Part shown: piece after piece, positions 1 through 15,724 of the stretch
Numbering within the stretch: the first letter of the stretch is position 1
Layout of the letters: each line of letters begins with the position of its first letter
Source: Temnopleurus reevesii
Lineage: Eukaryota > Echinodermata > Echinoidea > Temnopleuroida > Temnopleuridae
DNA length: 64,000 nucleotides
Direction: 5' to 3'
Assembly (NCBI GenBank): GCA_036244855.1
Contig: BQKZ01002897.1
Span: 11,601-75,600 of the forward strand
The notes under the pieces: model-generated
What the model was told of the DNA's origin: nothing
The model's input: the letters and a program-made list of their open reading frames with translations, nothing else
Databases searched by the model: none
Translations under genes and position numbers: made by a program

Positions 1-577
1 AAAAAAAGGAAAATTAAATATTCTTAAATGCAATTTCCTGGCATCTAAGACCATAAAGTGAGTGATATACCTCCCTCTCGTTTTTTCCATTTTTCTTTCA
101 TTTGTTTTGGCCGAAAAATAGGGGGGGGGGGGGCGTGCGCCGGGACGCCTCCCTGGGTCCGCTACAGTTAGGGTAGATGAAACATTCCCAAAAAGCGACG
201 AGGTGACTTTTGTTTCGAATAAATTAAGTCTATATTATGTTCCACATTTTTAACGCTCCAAGTTTATTATACACTGTATTCTTTATCAGCCCAGTGAAGA
301 AAAAAAAATTGCCTTCACCAAGAGTTTAGTTGAGTTTAGATTATCAACTCATGGTCACTCATAAAAACAACCACCCTCATGGGGTATGAGAGTAATAGAC
401 AACAACTTTTTTCTCTACTATTTTCGTTTGCTCGACTGTCCAGTCTTCTGTTGTTTATTATCTGTTTATATCTGAAATTACAATAAAATAATATGTTTGT
501 GTTTATGGGTATATGACTTTATCATGAAATGATCAGATGACAAGCTATTGTCATGTCTACATAATTGGAAGGATGAT

Positions 578-615
578 CAAATGACAAGATACAAGATCTA
601 ATATCTTGTCATTTG
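578..615. repeat. Short perfect hairpin
   Basis: A 13-base arm (578-590, CAAATGACAAGAT) is exactly reverse-complementary to 603-615 across a 12-base loop. Related partial motifs (GATCAGATGACAAG) lie just upstream, so this is probably a fragment of a dispersed fold-back repeat. No function is implied. Confidence 0.5.
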
Positions 616-824
616 CTCATCTCTTCGAAAAGATGTAGCTATATAGACCCCCATATTTTTTCTTTTTCCTGTTCGTGCTCATAACGTGTCTTTTAAATAG
701 TGAAACATAAGTGATATTGTTGCAAGTCATATGTGTTCTCAGTATACTTAATAATAGTGAACGGCTTTTATATACCGCTTATCAATTCATGAGAATTCCC
801 AAAGCGCCCTATAATTGCAGCATT

Positions 825-1016
825 ATTAACCTGGCTTTAGCCCGGCAGCCACCAGTGCAGCGCTCTTGGCGTTTCAAGGAATAAATATTCCTATACCAGG
901 TACCCATTCACCTCACCTGGCAATACAATGTGGATGAATTTCTTGTTGAAGGAAATTAACGCCATGGGTGGGACTCGAACCTACGACCCTCTGGTTGGAA
1001 GGCGAGAGTCATAACA
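825..1016 (-). mobile_element. tRNA-derived SINE, inverted copy
   Basis: Read on the minus strand, it begins with a tRNA-like head whose B box is visible as GGTTCGAGTCC (971-981 on +). A body shared with the + strand copy at 1267-1560 follows, including the segment on spacing of 'GGTGAGGTGAATGGGTACC' and the 'GCACTGG...GCTAAAGCCAGG' tail. It is a non-autonomous retroelement and not a working tRNA gene. Confidence 0.75.
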
Positions 1017-1266
1017 TTATATCGGGATCAATGAATTCAATCATTGAGCATGTTGAGTACTGGCCTAGAAAGATTTTCAGTCATTAGCTTTCTATTTCTC
1101 CATGTGCTTATTTATTATTTTTATGGGGGGGGGCGCTCAATGAAGTCTGAATTGTTTTTATATTACCCCAGATATTAAGCTTGTGTATAGGCACACCCCA
1201 AAATTCAATCATGCCCAATGTGCTATAATTTTAAAGATCAAAGACGCGGATCAAATGTAATCATAA

Positions 1267-1560
1267 GCCGTCGTGGTGTAGTGGTTCTGACTCTCGCATT
1301 TCAACTAGAGGGTCGAAGGTTCGAATCCCACACATGTCATTAATTTCATCCACAAGAAAGTCATCCACATTGTGCTGTACTCGACCCAGGTGAGGTGAAT
1401 GGGTATCTGACAGGAGGACATTTTCCCTTGAATTGCAGCGTGCTACTTAAAGCTGCACTGCTAAAGCCAGGGTAATCATGCTACATTGTAGAGTGATTAG
1501 GGACGACTGATAAAGTTAGTTTTAGCTAGGCACTGTTAAAAGAACGTATTATTACTATTA
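1267..1560 (+). mobile_element. tRNA-derived SINE
   Basis: The head has an A-box-like TGGTGTAGTGGTT and a canonical B box GGTTCGAATCC at 1318-1328, typical of RNA polymerase III internal promoters. The tRNA-unrelated body continues through GTGAGGTGAATGGGTATC and GCTAAAGCCAGGGTAATC. The 3' end runs into an ATT-rich microsatellite (1545-1570), as is usual for SINE tails. Related copies lie at 825-1016, 44865-45165 and 59985-60120. Confidence 0.8.
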
Positions 1561-2177
1561 TTATCATTTTACTTTTAAAAACAGGGTAATAATAATAATA
1601 AAAAAAAAGGGGGGGGGGGGTCTTCCCCTTTTTATTTGTTAACTGTGTCTTCATCGTAGAGGGGGCTATTTTGGCTATTTCCAAAATAAAAAATAATAAT
1701 CCTGAATCAGCCTCAGCTCGGCCTAACGTTATTATCCATCTTTTTGGGGAAAGCACAGGCGTTTCCATCAAGAAGAACCGAATAATTGTAAGTGTGGAAC
1801 GTAAGTGTTAATTTGAAGGTAGGAATATAATAACGTTTGTTTAGTAAATTCAGAAATAAAATCTGAATAAAATCATGCTCATTGATCCTGATAAGATCCG
1901 GGTGACAGTGGGTGGAGTAAATAATAAATATGCGAGTGGGCGCGGCTACCACTTCGGTGGCACCGATATGATGACCGCCAGAGTTACCCGATGACTAAGC
2001 TTGAGAGCACGGTGTGACGTGTGTGTTTGACGTGCATAGTTGTGCATGAATTTTTAGGAAGACAGAAGAATAGATACTGTATCAATATACAACACCACAC
2101 CAGCCTGTAGCTCTACAAACTACCATAGACCAGCCAACAACAAGCAGAACGTCAGTTAAATTAAAGGTATGTTAAGT

Positions 2178-2376
2178 AGTCCGAAAGCTGCTGACTCTCC
2201 AGGCATTTGGCTGGTTGTGTTACACTTCGTTCCTCGTTCACTGGCCACCCTACCCTCATTACGTCATTACATTACGTCGGTATAGCGGGAGATTCGGATT
2301 CGTAATGAGGGTGGCCAGTGGAACGAGGAACAAAGTGTAACAACCAGCCAAATGGAGAGTCAGAAGCTTTCGGACT
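2178..2376. repeat. Fold-back (MITE-like) inverted repeat, about 199 bases
   Basis: The ends AGTCCGAAAGC and GCTTTCGGACT are reverse complements. The homology continues inward through GGCTGGTTGT / ACAACCAGCC and GGCCACCCT / AGGGTGGCC for about 80 bases per arm, with a short AT/CG loop around 2262-2295. It carries no coding sequence, as expected for a non-autonomous DNA transposon. Confidence 0.8.
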
Positions 2377-3870
2377 ACAAGGTATGGTGCTGTCACATTA
2401 AATCGCATATTCGCCCATCATATGGATTTCTACAAAATAGATGAAATATGACAAATCTGACATCACCATCATGAAGAGGGTTGTTTATTTGCATAAAATG
2501 GAAATTTTATTAGCAAAAGGACCAAAAACAATGAAAATATTGCCAAAAATCGGCAGATTTGCTTGCATTTGCACAAAAACACTGGTCTTGCGACACTGAT
2601 CTGAATCCTTCTGATTTTCGAACAATTATCAAATTCGTAAGTTAGCAGTCATTACATTCGATTCCTATATATTTCGTGGTCAAACTAGAGTAAATTTTCA
2701 ATCTTGGATGGAAGAAGTTTTACGGTAAATCTTGTGCAAAACGGGCTCTATGAATTAATATGACACAGTTTGTTGACAAATTTCGCCATTTTCCAGCGTG
2801 GAGTGATGCGATCGTTTCGTCAATAGAATTTTAATATCGCGATATTTCCGTGATTCTTTTGTGAATTGATTTTATTTTTATAAATATTTGAAGCCTAAGA
2901 TATGTAGTTTCATTTCCTGCCAAGATTTTAGAAAATAATTTTGTATTTTAAGAGATATATGTTGTACCATGTAAGTACCATGATCTAAAAGGCTCTAGAA
3001 AAACTATACGAAGTAGTGTGACCCCATCATATAGATTCGTAATGGTCGGGATGTAGGAAGTGATGTTAAACGAGCTGATGTATTCACAAGTTGCTCTACA
3101 TGCCTAAATATAACTGTGTACAAAATTAGGAGAGGATTTTTGCACGTATTCTTGAGTATTTTAAGTCTAATATGCCAATCAGCCATTATTCCTACGGTGT
3201 GCTAAGTGCTTTCGCATGGGGGAGCGAGCGTGGGCCCGGAATGGATGGAGCGATTGGTGGTATTGTCTGTGGTGTGTGAGTTTGCATTCATTTTGTACGT
3301 GAAGCATGTTGTGTTAAGGAGAGCGACCGCAGCATCATTTTTTATTTGCGATAATTAAGCCATTTCTTGATCAATTTTATTCAAACAAACTATGGACATG
3401 CTCGAATTTGCTATTGAAAGACTGCATTATGATATTACTTTTACTCCAACTCACAAAGTAGATAAATATCTGAAGCACCATCTCTCCCAAAACTAATCTA
3501 TCGGTTTAATTGCCAATTGAATTGGGTAGATGGTTAGTTGGCAACAGCTAACACTGGAAGTTTTTAACGTTACAGTTAAACTTTAAAGAAGACCTGGAAC
3601 ATTATATTTGTACCCGGCCTCCACAGAGTTTATGGTAAGCATTGGAGTTACATTTTAGGCCTTGTGTGGAATAAAGTGAAAGACTAGTCTAGAAGTTGAT
3701 ACGGTAAACATTTCTGTATTTTAATATGTGATCAGATGGAAGCTGATCACAAACAGCTCTAATGATACACCATGTTGCAGTGGCACCATAAAATCTATCT
3801 TTGGCTAAAATGTAATTATGCTAAACTTGAACTATTTTCCTACTTAGGTGACATTTGGGTACCCTCAATC

Positions 3871-6447
<2,577 letters not shown>

Positions 6448-9339
6448 GAATTCCAAATGCACTTGAAAATGGTAGAGATGTCAACCTTGTGGAATATGCA
6501 CGAAGATAGAAATTAGAATGGGAATCACCAAACATCTGAAACAAATTATATGGAGTGATGCTCAAAATAAAAGAAGCTCAACTCCAAACCTGTTCAACTG
6601 CACTGTGCAAATTTTAAGAAAGAAAAAGAGATTTTGATTATTTCAGCTACTGTTGCTTTGATTACCAGCTAATTTGGCAATGCTAGATCGAAATCAAAAT
6701 ACCTCATTCTAGCTATTTATTTTGGAGGAAGAAAAAAAAATTGCAATTTGAATACCCCTGTGTGATTATTATCCTGCTTTCTCACTGCTTTCTCGCTTTT
6801 TGGTGATTCACACTTCAATTTTCATCTTCATGCATTCTCTGAGATTTTGTACTCTCTGTACAAGGTATCCACTTGTTTGCCTGATTTGGTAGGGAATTTT
6901 TCTGAGACCCTGTCAGTTATAGACATTGTCACATTATCAAGATTTCATTATTTATAACATTAACAAATCTGTCAGCTTGATTAGATTGACTAAAAAACAA
7001 CAAAGAATGCAAAAAAGAAGGGAATTTTACAGACACTATCAAGAGATCTATGGAAATTGAATAAAGCGTAACGATATCGCTTTATTACTGCACAGTGTGC
7101 CAATGTAGGTCAAATTTTAAATTTTACCTTTTTAAAACACTTAGTGTTGATTATGGAGCCTAATATTTTCATAGCTTAGGATATGTATACTATCAACCAT
7201 TTAGGTAGCATTTAGGTGGCATTCAAAACCATTGTGGTACAATGTCTTTAATGTTAAACAAATGCTAAAATCATTTGTCAACTCGTATGAAATTCCTGGC
7301 TTTTCCCAGTGGAGGATTGGGACTACAATTTACTCCTGCGAACCTATCAAGGAAAGTAAAGTGGCCTATTCATCAGGTGCAACATTCCTGGAAATAATGA
7401 ATTTTCTAAATTTCCCGAATTTTCTTTAATTTTGATTATATTTGTTAATGTTAATGAATATTTACTCGATTGAAAAAGATGAGAGATTAATTATTTTTGA
7501 AACACACAAACAAAGTCAGTGAATCACCCTTATTCTCAATTAACTTTCTTCCAATGCTTTTAGAAAGCAATGTTTCGATTGATCATGCAAATATATTTCC
7601 TTGATGGGTGTCAGATAAAATGATAACTTTGATTCAGAATTATAACCATTTTTACATTTCATTGTAAATCTAATCTGAAATTTTATATTATAGATAATGC
7701 GTTGCATTGGAACAATTTTCTAAACGTTTTTCTTTGTAGTAGTATGACACAAGGTATAGATTTTTGTAGTTAAATGTAAATATTTAAAAATATGTATAAA
7801 AATGTATATTACAGGCAAGGAATCACAATATATCAAGATCACAGAAGAAAGATATTTCTGCAGGTAAAAGATCATTTGCTGCGCATTCCTTTTCAAAGAT
7901 TTTCTTTTTTAGTTAGTGATTGCTTGTGACATATTGAAAAAATAGATAATTTATATAAACCAGTCAAATTCCATTTGTGAATACTTCATATTCTGAAAAC
8001 TACGGTAATTCGACAATTATTTTAGAACCACTATTGATAAGTTTTTTTTGCAACAACTTTGCATTTCAATATGGGGAGGTCCCATTACATGTATATCACG
8101 CATTTTGTATTGAAATATGATCATGTAGAGATTCTGTACAATTATGCTGAGTTTTCGGCCGGGAACATGAAACAAAATATTTGAATTATTCAAGATATGA
8201 AATAATAAAAAATTCATCATGTTCTTGAAAAGAAATTGAATTTCAACAAGAAATAGTGTAAATTTATCCCACAGCATGTATTTCACTACAGACTTGCTAA
8301 GAACAGGAAATTTTTATTTCCTTTCCTGGTTAAAATGTATTCACTTTTAGTTGTCATATTTACTTTCCTATTGTAGCTAGTGTGTTTCCTCAATATTTAA
8401 ACTTGCATTCCTATATCATTATAATTACTCACACATATTCTTTTGTGATTTTATTGTATGAATTTTCTCAAAGGAATTACTGGGCTGGTCCCAAGATTAT
8501 TTGTACAAATTTATTAAAGGAAAATGAAACCCTGGAATAAATGTGTTCAAAGTAGATGAGGAAAAACACTTACAGTGTAATATGATTAAACTGAAAATTT
8601 TCAAGTGACATTTCATTGGCAACTTAGGCAAAATATATATATTTCATCCTAGACAATTCTCCTTTCATTCAGTACACCAAATTAAAAATTTTCTTCTTTT
8701 TCAGAGGAGTATTAAAACAAAATGTTGGTTTTTGTCTTAACTGTGACATGTCCTCATTAATTCTGCAAGTGTTTTTTTTTTTTTTTATTAATCATGTACA
8801 ATGATTATGCTCACTTTTTACAATTTATCTATATGAAATGACCGGAGAATTGTCCTCTCATACATCATAGATTCTACAAAAGTTGCCAACTCAAGGATCC
8901 CAATCAGAGGACATGACTGAATCTTTAACAAAAGTTTTTAACATATAATCAGATTATGCTCCAATTTCCTGTGTGATCCTCAAATTTTTCTTCATTTACT
9001 GAGCGCACATTAATTTCAGGGTTTTGTTCCCTTTTAACTATATACATCTTGTAGTTTTGGTAGAATTTTCTTTAACAATGTAGTTTATAATCCAAAATTT
9101 TTGTAAAAAGAACTACTTTTGCTAATCCTATGGTGCTGGCCTCGCCCATATATCCAAATTGTATGATGCATATTTATATGTGTACTAAAAATGTTAGAAT
9201 AACAACTCACCAAAACAAAGAAATATCTCTACACCTAAATATTGTGCTGATAATTGGGATATGTATCTAGCTCCAAGAAGTTTATGTTTTTACTCCTTTT
9301 CTTCTAGCTTTTGATAGAATTATTCATTGAAGGTGCTTT
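6448..9339 (+). other. Probable MORN4 3' UTR and flanking DNA
   Basis: No coding sequence was found. AATAAA hexamers follow the stop codon at several places, among them near 6566, near 7060 and near 8537, so one or more alternative polyadenylation sites are plausible. The true 3' end cannot be chosen by eye. The stretch is AT-rich with few repeats. Confidence 0.45.
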
Positions 9340-9850
9340 TTTTCAGATATATTGAAAATTAGTGAATGTTGTATCTTTGGAAGGAAATATGGTAATGAGA
9401 GATGCCAATAGTTCTGCTTTTAAAGTGTCAACATAGGTCTTGTGCTTTCTGCCAAGTCCCCGTCGCCCATGCAGTGGCTCCCATAGAATAAGGCCACTCG
9501 CAGCCAACTCTGGATGTCGATGGCAGTGTCCAGCAAGTTGCATCCTTCTTCTTGCAACTTTGTCTCCAACTTTGGGTAGATTACCATATAGGGTCTTATT
9601 TGGCAAATGTTGCTTCCATTCGATGTTCAATACTGTCCTCGGCATTCTTGTATAGCAACCATTTTTAATAGTAGTGACTTTTCCAAAGTTGGTGTTAATG
9701 TCCATGCCTTGCAACCATACAGCAGGACGGTGTCCACGGTTGCAATGAAGAAGCCGATCTTGGTTCTACTAGACGGTTGTGATTTCCAAATGGTACTCTT
9801 TTTGTTCAGGGCTAGCCATGTTCCTGATCACTTTCTGTTGAATTTACCCA
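9340..9850 (-). mobile_element. Fragment of a non-LTR retrotransposon (reverse transcriptase C-terminal part)
   Basis: The minus strand reads, with at least one frame change, ATVDTVLLYGCKAW, then GCYTRMPRTVLNIEWKQHL, LYGNLPKVGDKVARRRMQLA and GHCHRHPELAASGLILWEP. This is the thumb/post-RT region widespread in echinoderm and cnidarian RTE-like LINE copies. The catalytic FADD region is absent and the reading is interrupted, so it is a dead, truncated copy. Confidence 0.8.
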
Positions 9851-10297
9851 TGGTCTAAGGTACATGGAGATCCCCCACTTCGACTATATTTTATTTATCT
9901 GTTGTGTTCATAGTGATATCATGTGTCTTTCATTGTTTGCCCTTTTCTTTCAGAATCATACACTGTATTGGCGGAGATACAATATAAAACCATGCAATGC
10001 TAATATTAATGTTACATTGAAAATTTATTTAAATGATGATTAGTAAGCTCTAACACGTATTATGTATACAATGACTGCATATTTTTATTAAAATATTTTG
10101 ACATTTATGTAAATGATATATTTGTTTTTTTTTTTTGTATAATATTGTTTCTGCTATTGTTAGCATCATATTTGTTGGGTCTGTGTCTAAAAATATGAAT
10201 TTCTCATTGGCAAATTGATGAATCAGTTGTGTCGTGCCAGTGGGGAGCACTCCAATTGAACACATAATGAAAAAATGCTATGAAGGCACTTCACTTT

Positions 10298-10425
10298 GCT
10301 GGAAAGTTGAAATAAATTGCAAATTGTAGTTTTATGCAACTACTGGGCAGCATTAAAAATGCATTTTTCCATTATTTTGCAGTTGATATGCAATTAATCG
10401 CAAATTTCTAGCAACATGTTGAAAG
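10298..10425. repeat. Dispersed GTTGCAA fold-back repeat copy
   Basis: Motifs AATAAATTGCAAATTGTAG and GTTGATATGCAATTAATCGC match the family described at 5452-5635. It is non-coding. Confidence 0.5.
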
Positions 10426-10639
10426 TCGGGAGTTCCATGTAAAAATTCTCAGATGCCTTCATGAAGGAAAATAGAATTTTTTAAATATATTTTTTAAAAT
10501 AAATGATATAAGATTCCAATTTGAATGCGCACAGGTATGAGGGTGTGATGCATTCATAGACATGTATACCAATAGGCTGGTTTACTTATATATTCAAATG
10601 TATGTACTTTTCTTGCCACTGAACGTAGTTACGTGGTAT

Positions 10640-10800
10640 TCCATAGACCGGTTGATAACAATAAGACTACAATACTTGGAATCCAATTTGCATACATTAC
10701 CTGTTGCTATATCGGGCAAGCCTCAGGCAAGCTTTAGGGTTGTCTAGAACAACCTTTGTGTTAGAGGTATGCATAAAATTTGCATTTATTAGCGATTTGT
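10640..10800. repeat. Dispersed repeat, first of two copies in the window
   Basis: The segment 'AACAATAAGACTACAATACTTGGAATC' to 'AACAACCTTTGTGTTAGAGGTATGCATAAAATTTGCAT' recurs with about 80-90 percent identity by eye at 34625-34785. It is a short interspersed family of unknown class. Confidence 0.65.
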
Positions 10801-13700
10801 AGCAACACTATATATACTCAAACCCATAACACACAGGATCCTACGGAACAATAAACAAGATATGGAGTTTGGTTTATATTGTGCCGCTACAAATACTTAA
10901 TCGGTACTGTACATTAGGTCTAAGTGCCCCCTTAAAAAGCAAAAGAGGATTAAAAAAGTAAAGAATACAATTTTTGGTTGGAATGTCTGTTCATTTTGTG
11001 AAATAGTGATGCCTATTACATCCTCATTTGAGAAACAAGAACAAAGTGCGAATCAAATGATATTTTCATCAAAATGTGATATTTTATTCAAGATCATCAT
11101 CATCTCCATTATTCATTTTGCCAATATTTATAGATATTTCTTCCCATCATCATAAACAAATCTTTGTGCATACAATTTATTACAATAAAAATGTTGTCAC
11201 GACAGAGACACACTAAAAAATCATCTATCAATATATAATCATCTTTCACATATAGATTGCACCTTCACACGTTCAACAATTCATTGATTACATAATAATT
11301 CTTCCATGGAAGAATTTTTTTTAAAAATCCAAGTTCGCAGATAAATTGGCAGATTTTTTTTTTCAATAGCAAAAAATAGAAGCATCTAGAATATTTGCTA
11401 AGTATAAATTATAAGTTTTACAATAGGATGAAATACATGCACACAAGTGGAACAAAGCAAATAACAGGCGATAGGACTGACGATTTCTAAAAAGAAATTT
11501 TCATATGAAAGCACAAAACTTCCATTATAAAATGGCATTTTTACATGTGGTAAATGGTACTTTAGAACTAAAAAGTGATACAAAGAAATACATGTGGTTT
11601 ATAACAAAGCAAGGGAATAGAATTCTAGAATAAGGAAATAAAACATTGCCATTGGGGATACACTAAAAACTTGAATCAAATGTTGGTTCAGATTATGATT
11701 ATTTTGGCTGATACGGTTAAGCACCCTGCTAAATGCCTACATTTTGGTAGTTACAAGTAATTAAACCGTGTTGGGCAATTTCATTAGATTTTAATAGCAA
11801 CATAATTAACACAAACCTGTCAAAGAAGGAAATAAACGGAATGATAAAACAGGAATGTGTTTCTTTCCAATCCAAAATTTTAGGTTTGTTAGCATTCAAA
11901 ATTTTAATGAGTGTAATAAACCTAATATCCAAATGAATTTTAGCTTGGAAATTTCAGAGAAATAATTTTAAAACTAAAAAATAATGACCACAAACCTTTC
12001 ATTACATTTGTCAAAAACCAACAAAAACAAACATGCTTTATCATGGGTGACCACATATCACATAAATCATGATTGTTTTTTACAAAAAACACACAAAAAA
12101 AGTTTGAATTGAAATCATCTTTTTAAGTAGCTTGGCCAATTCTATCCTGAGCAAAATCTGTTTAAAAATATAACCTTATACATAATAGCATGAAGGCAAA
12201 AACATTGCAAAAACTTAGTACATGAAAGAGAGTCCTCATAACATTGCCTCATATTCTATGTAAAATAATAACTAAAGCATTAATCTAAGCAAGCGATCGA
12301 TATGGCCTATATACAAATACACTTCTGACAAGAATGTTTTTATAAACATCCTTACAGTTTTAGTACTGAATAAATTATACCTGTAACGGTTATAGAACAT
12401 CTGAGTTATCATGTCTTCATGTGATTGCAAATGTTACAGATTTAATCGGATAACATCAAGTGATTCCACGTGAACATTTATGACATAATAATTTGAACGA
12501 ATCGAAGAGGAGTGAAAGTTGAGATGCCATGACATGCTATTGACTTTGACATTTGATACTTACTAAAGACACAATGTCAAAGTGTGATTAATAGCAAAAG
12601 TTAACAGAAATGTCATATCAAAGTTTATGTGAATTTCAACTGAATGGTGGGAAGATCTTGAATTAATTTGGATCAGGACTGCCAGGCTTTCATTGATATT
12701 AGTGTGCTTCTGCAAGTTGATTCTGAACAACGCAGGATGTAAAGTTCATGTTCATGAACGAAATTCTGGTGCAAAAACCCTCCAATGTCCACAAATCCAG
12801 ACCCGTTGTCTGGCGATCTAGTGTTGCTCTTATCAGGCATAATAGGAAAATATATAAAATTATGATTTAAAGACAGTAAATAATTGATACCTACAGTATG
12901 ATAACTGTAGATAACGTGTTATCATATTACAATTGTTCCAATTTACAGTGTAATAACTAAAGAGGAAGAAGAAAGTAAAACTCTTTACCTTCCTAACACT
13001 CATCCCTGACAGTACTGATAAGAAAAATAAATTAAATCCTAATTTGAAAATCTTTTGATCATAGGCAAATGTGTGGAGAGGATACATGTATCAATGTATC
13101 AACCCTCAAATGCACAAGCAATTTTGATTTTGATGACTCTGCGTTCAGGAGGGGGGGGGAGGGCACAATAAGTGCATAAGGGACAAAGGACTCAACGTAA
13201 ACAACTTCCATTCAAGAATTCACAACAGTTCCATGCACACACATGAAATATCCTTCCCTCTGATTCTGTATAGAAATTGCAAAACTGATGTCACACCTGT
13301 TAAGTGAATCAACAGGCCAGCTACTTTCTTGTGTGTTCAGTCCTTTGCCCATTCTGCTAGAAGATTCTGGTAATTTCTTCAGGAATCTTAAACCAAAAGG
13401 CTTCAGATCAATAGATCTCGAGTCAATTTTACTCTGACAAACAGTACACTAATACATCACAATACCACTTTTCATTCCATTCATAAATTTGGACAAATAG
13501 ACAATTAACACTCAATTGCAGCATTGTTCATCAAAACACACCCACAAAAAACTGTAGTGATATAGAATAGAAACCAGAGTCACTTGGAAAGAGTCCTACA
13601 TGTACACATCGGAATATTCTGTCACAAAAAATTGTGAATAGCCAATTGGGATAGGCCAACATTCTGAAGAACTGGGGCACCAGATAACTACAACATAGCT
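10801..13700. other. Convergent intergenic / possible distal attractin 3' UTR
   Basis: No exon was recognised. On the minus strand AATAAA occurs at 11083-11088 (TTTATT on +), preceded by a long AT-rich stretch with few dispersed repeats. That would be compatible with a very long attractin 3' UTR ending near 11050-11200; this is a guess that needs RNA data. A repeat related to the 17472-17660 family lies near 13140-13330. Confidence 0.3.
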
Positions 13701-13774
13701 GCCAACCATTACTAATCTTTAGTAATCAATACTAATTTAGGCCTAAGATTTGTCAATTTTTTTAATAAAACCAA

Positions 13775-13870
13775 AAAAAAATAACAAATTTAGACAAAAA
13801 AAGAAAAAAAAATTTAAAAAAAAAAAAAAAAAAAATAAAAAATTAAAAAAAAAATAATAAAAAATTACAA
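13775..13870. repeat. A-rich low-complexity tract
   Basis: An almost uninterrupted run of adenines with scattered T; on the minus strand it is a long T tract. It is simple sequence with no evidence of a retrogene body attached. Confidence 0.85.
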
Positions 13871-14069
13871 AAAACCAATTTTAGCAATTATGCTACAATC
13901 CAAATAACACTTTGTGAGCATAAACTAGCTTGTTATCGATAAGTATGAACCTGTAATATTGCACCTATTTAAATTCATACCACACAACAATTATCATGGA
14001 ACTATTATCTGTGGTGAAACTGATCAAATTGGCCCCAGTTTCTCCCCTTATCAGTTCTCATCCCAAAAA

Positions 14070-14585
14070 GTCTATTAGGGTGTCGTTCAAAAGTTGCAGT
14101 TGATCATTGTTTCATGCGCGTCTTGCTAGAAGAGCAAATCATGCGTGAATGAAAATACGTGTTTCAATTTGAAACTGATTCGCAGTTGATATGCAATCAT
14201 TTGCAACTTTTGAACAACACCCCCTGTAGCTTGTAAAAATAACCTGTTTTTAACGTTTTTCCTTGAAATGATAAACATTAAATTTTAGATTCTTTTGAAA
14301 TACAGAATGCACTGTGGGCAGAAGGCAAGGATTTGGACAAAGTAAACAACGTTCATTGAAATATTTACCATAGCAAGATGCACACATAAGAAATTTCTTT
14401 CACTCTAAGAGGATGTTGCTCAAAGGTTGCAATTGATCGGAAGTTGCAGTTGATCGGAATAAGCCAATCAAAATCATTGTTTCATGCGCGTCTAGTTAAA
14501 TGTGCAAACCAAGAGCGAAAAAAAATGCACATTACAATTTCCAAAGTTTCAGTTGATTTGCAGTTGATTCTGAGCAACACCCCCT
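14070..14585. repeat. Two copies of the GTTGCAA fold-back repeat
   Basis: Copies at about 14078-14225 and 14412-14585 share 'GTTGCAGTTGATC', 'TTTCATGCGCGTCT' and a terminal 'GAGCAACACCCCCT' or 'GAACAACACCCCCT'. Each folds back on itself imperfectly. Confidence 0.7.
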
Positions 14586-14692
14586 AATTCTGTTATTATA
14601 AATGTTAAATAGGTATTACACCTATTTGCAATAGCGTTGTCAAAATTAAGCTAGGTCTAAGTCATTGGGATTTTACACCCCTGAGGGCTGTT

Positions 14693-14852
14693 TCACCAAG
14701 TCGTTCTTAAAGTTACACATGACTTTAAGAAAGACTTGAGTACATTAACAAGTCTAATACGCATGAGAATCTCGATCATTCAGCAAAAAAACTGATACCA
14801 ATCGTGCATCGCTCTTAAAGTCTTTCTTATCTTGGTGAAACACCACTCAGGT
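14693..14852. repeat. Fold-back element with GTTTCACCAAG / CTTGGTGAAAC ends
   Basis: The outer arms TGTTTCACCAAG and CTTGGTGAAACA are exact reverse complements, and the inner arms contain CTTTAAGAAAGAC and GTCTTTCTTA. Four further members lie inside attractin introns (39648, 43545, 50778, 54420), marking an abundant local MITE family. Confidence 0.75.
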
Positions 14853-15724
14853 TTAAATGAAAATAGCCGAGTCTGTGGATAAGTAAAACCTTCCTTTCGG
14901 AATTCTGGTCATTGTATCTTTCTGGTTACAATCTATCCTTTTCTTTGTACAATACATCACTTGGAAGTCAAAAATTAACTTTGGCAGAACCTCCACACAC
15001 AAATATATACATATGGCATTAAAGCGAAACTCATCCTCGAAGCATACCTCACGCACTCTTTCATTCTTTCAATCTAAAAAAATCTCTCTATACATACTTC
15101 CACTCTCCCTGTCAACCCCTAATAATTGCTAAAAGTCCACTCCTTAAAACTTATGAACATTCATCGTTCTAAAAATGGAATGGCTGTAAAAATAAAACTG
15201 AATGTTGATGCCAAGCCTCGCAAAATAGGCCTTGGTAGAGACTCGATATACAGATGTGCGACAAATCTTATTCTAAAATGGATTGCACAAGCGAGGTGAA
15301 TTTTTGTAACACTTCGTTCTTTGAGTCACAAATAAAACAAATTGCCGTAATGGCAACTTGTAGACTACAATTTGAAATATTAAGTACCACATTTTTACTC
15401 AAAATGCTGAAAGTATATATACTCTAGAAATTGAATAAATGGTTTGTTGTTTGAAAGTTCTTGATTAAGTACACATATCCTGAAATATATTGTAATTATG
15501 GAGATGCTGTCCCATGGATTTGATCAATATTCTAGGAATTACTTGATTAATTCCTATTAAAAGGAATCCATGAAAGAACACATTTTCTTTCATATGGTCT
15601 CTATTAGGGTGTGTTGCAACAATTAAAGGTGACAATGATTGGCCATGTATAATACCGTCCTTCAAAACAGGTCATTAAAGAAGAATCACACCTAGACATT
15701 AATGTACTGTCAACTATTAACTTT

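Larger units (their letters stand above)
1..3847. other. Upstream non-coding region of the MORN4 gene
   Basis: No convincing coding exon is visible on either strand. The stretch holds a poly-G run near 121-133, a small hairpin at 578-615, two tRNA-derived SINE copies and a 199-base fold-back element, listed separately. The MORN4 promoter and any 5' untranslated exon must lie here, because the first coding exon is preceded by a good acceptor, but I cannot place the start site. A slightly more GC-rich patch near 3210-3250 is the only weak hint. Confidence 0.6.

Noticed and set aside
1267..1340. Possible functional tRNA gene (A and B boxes present)
   Set aside because: The head continues into a SINE body, the cloverleaf stems do not close, and several related copies share the same body. 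It is a SINE promoter.
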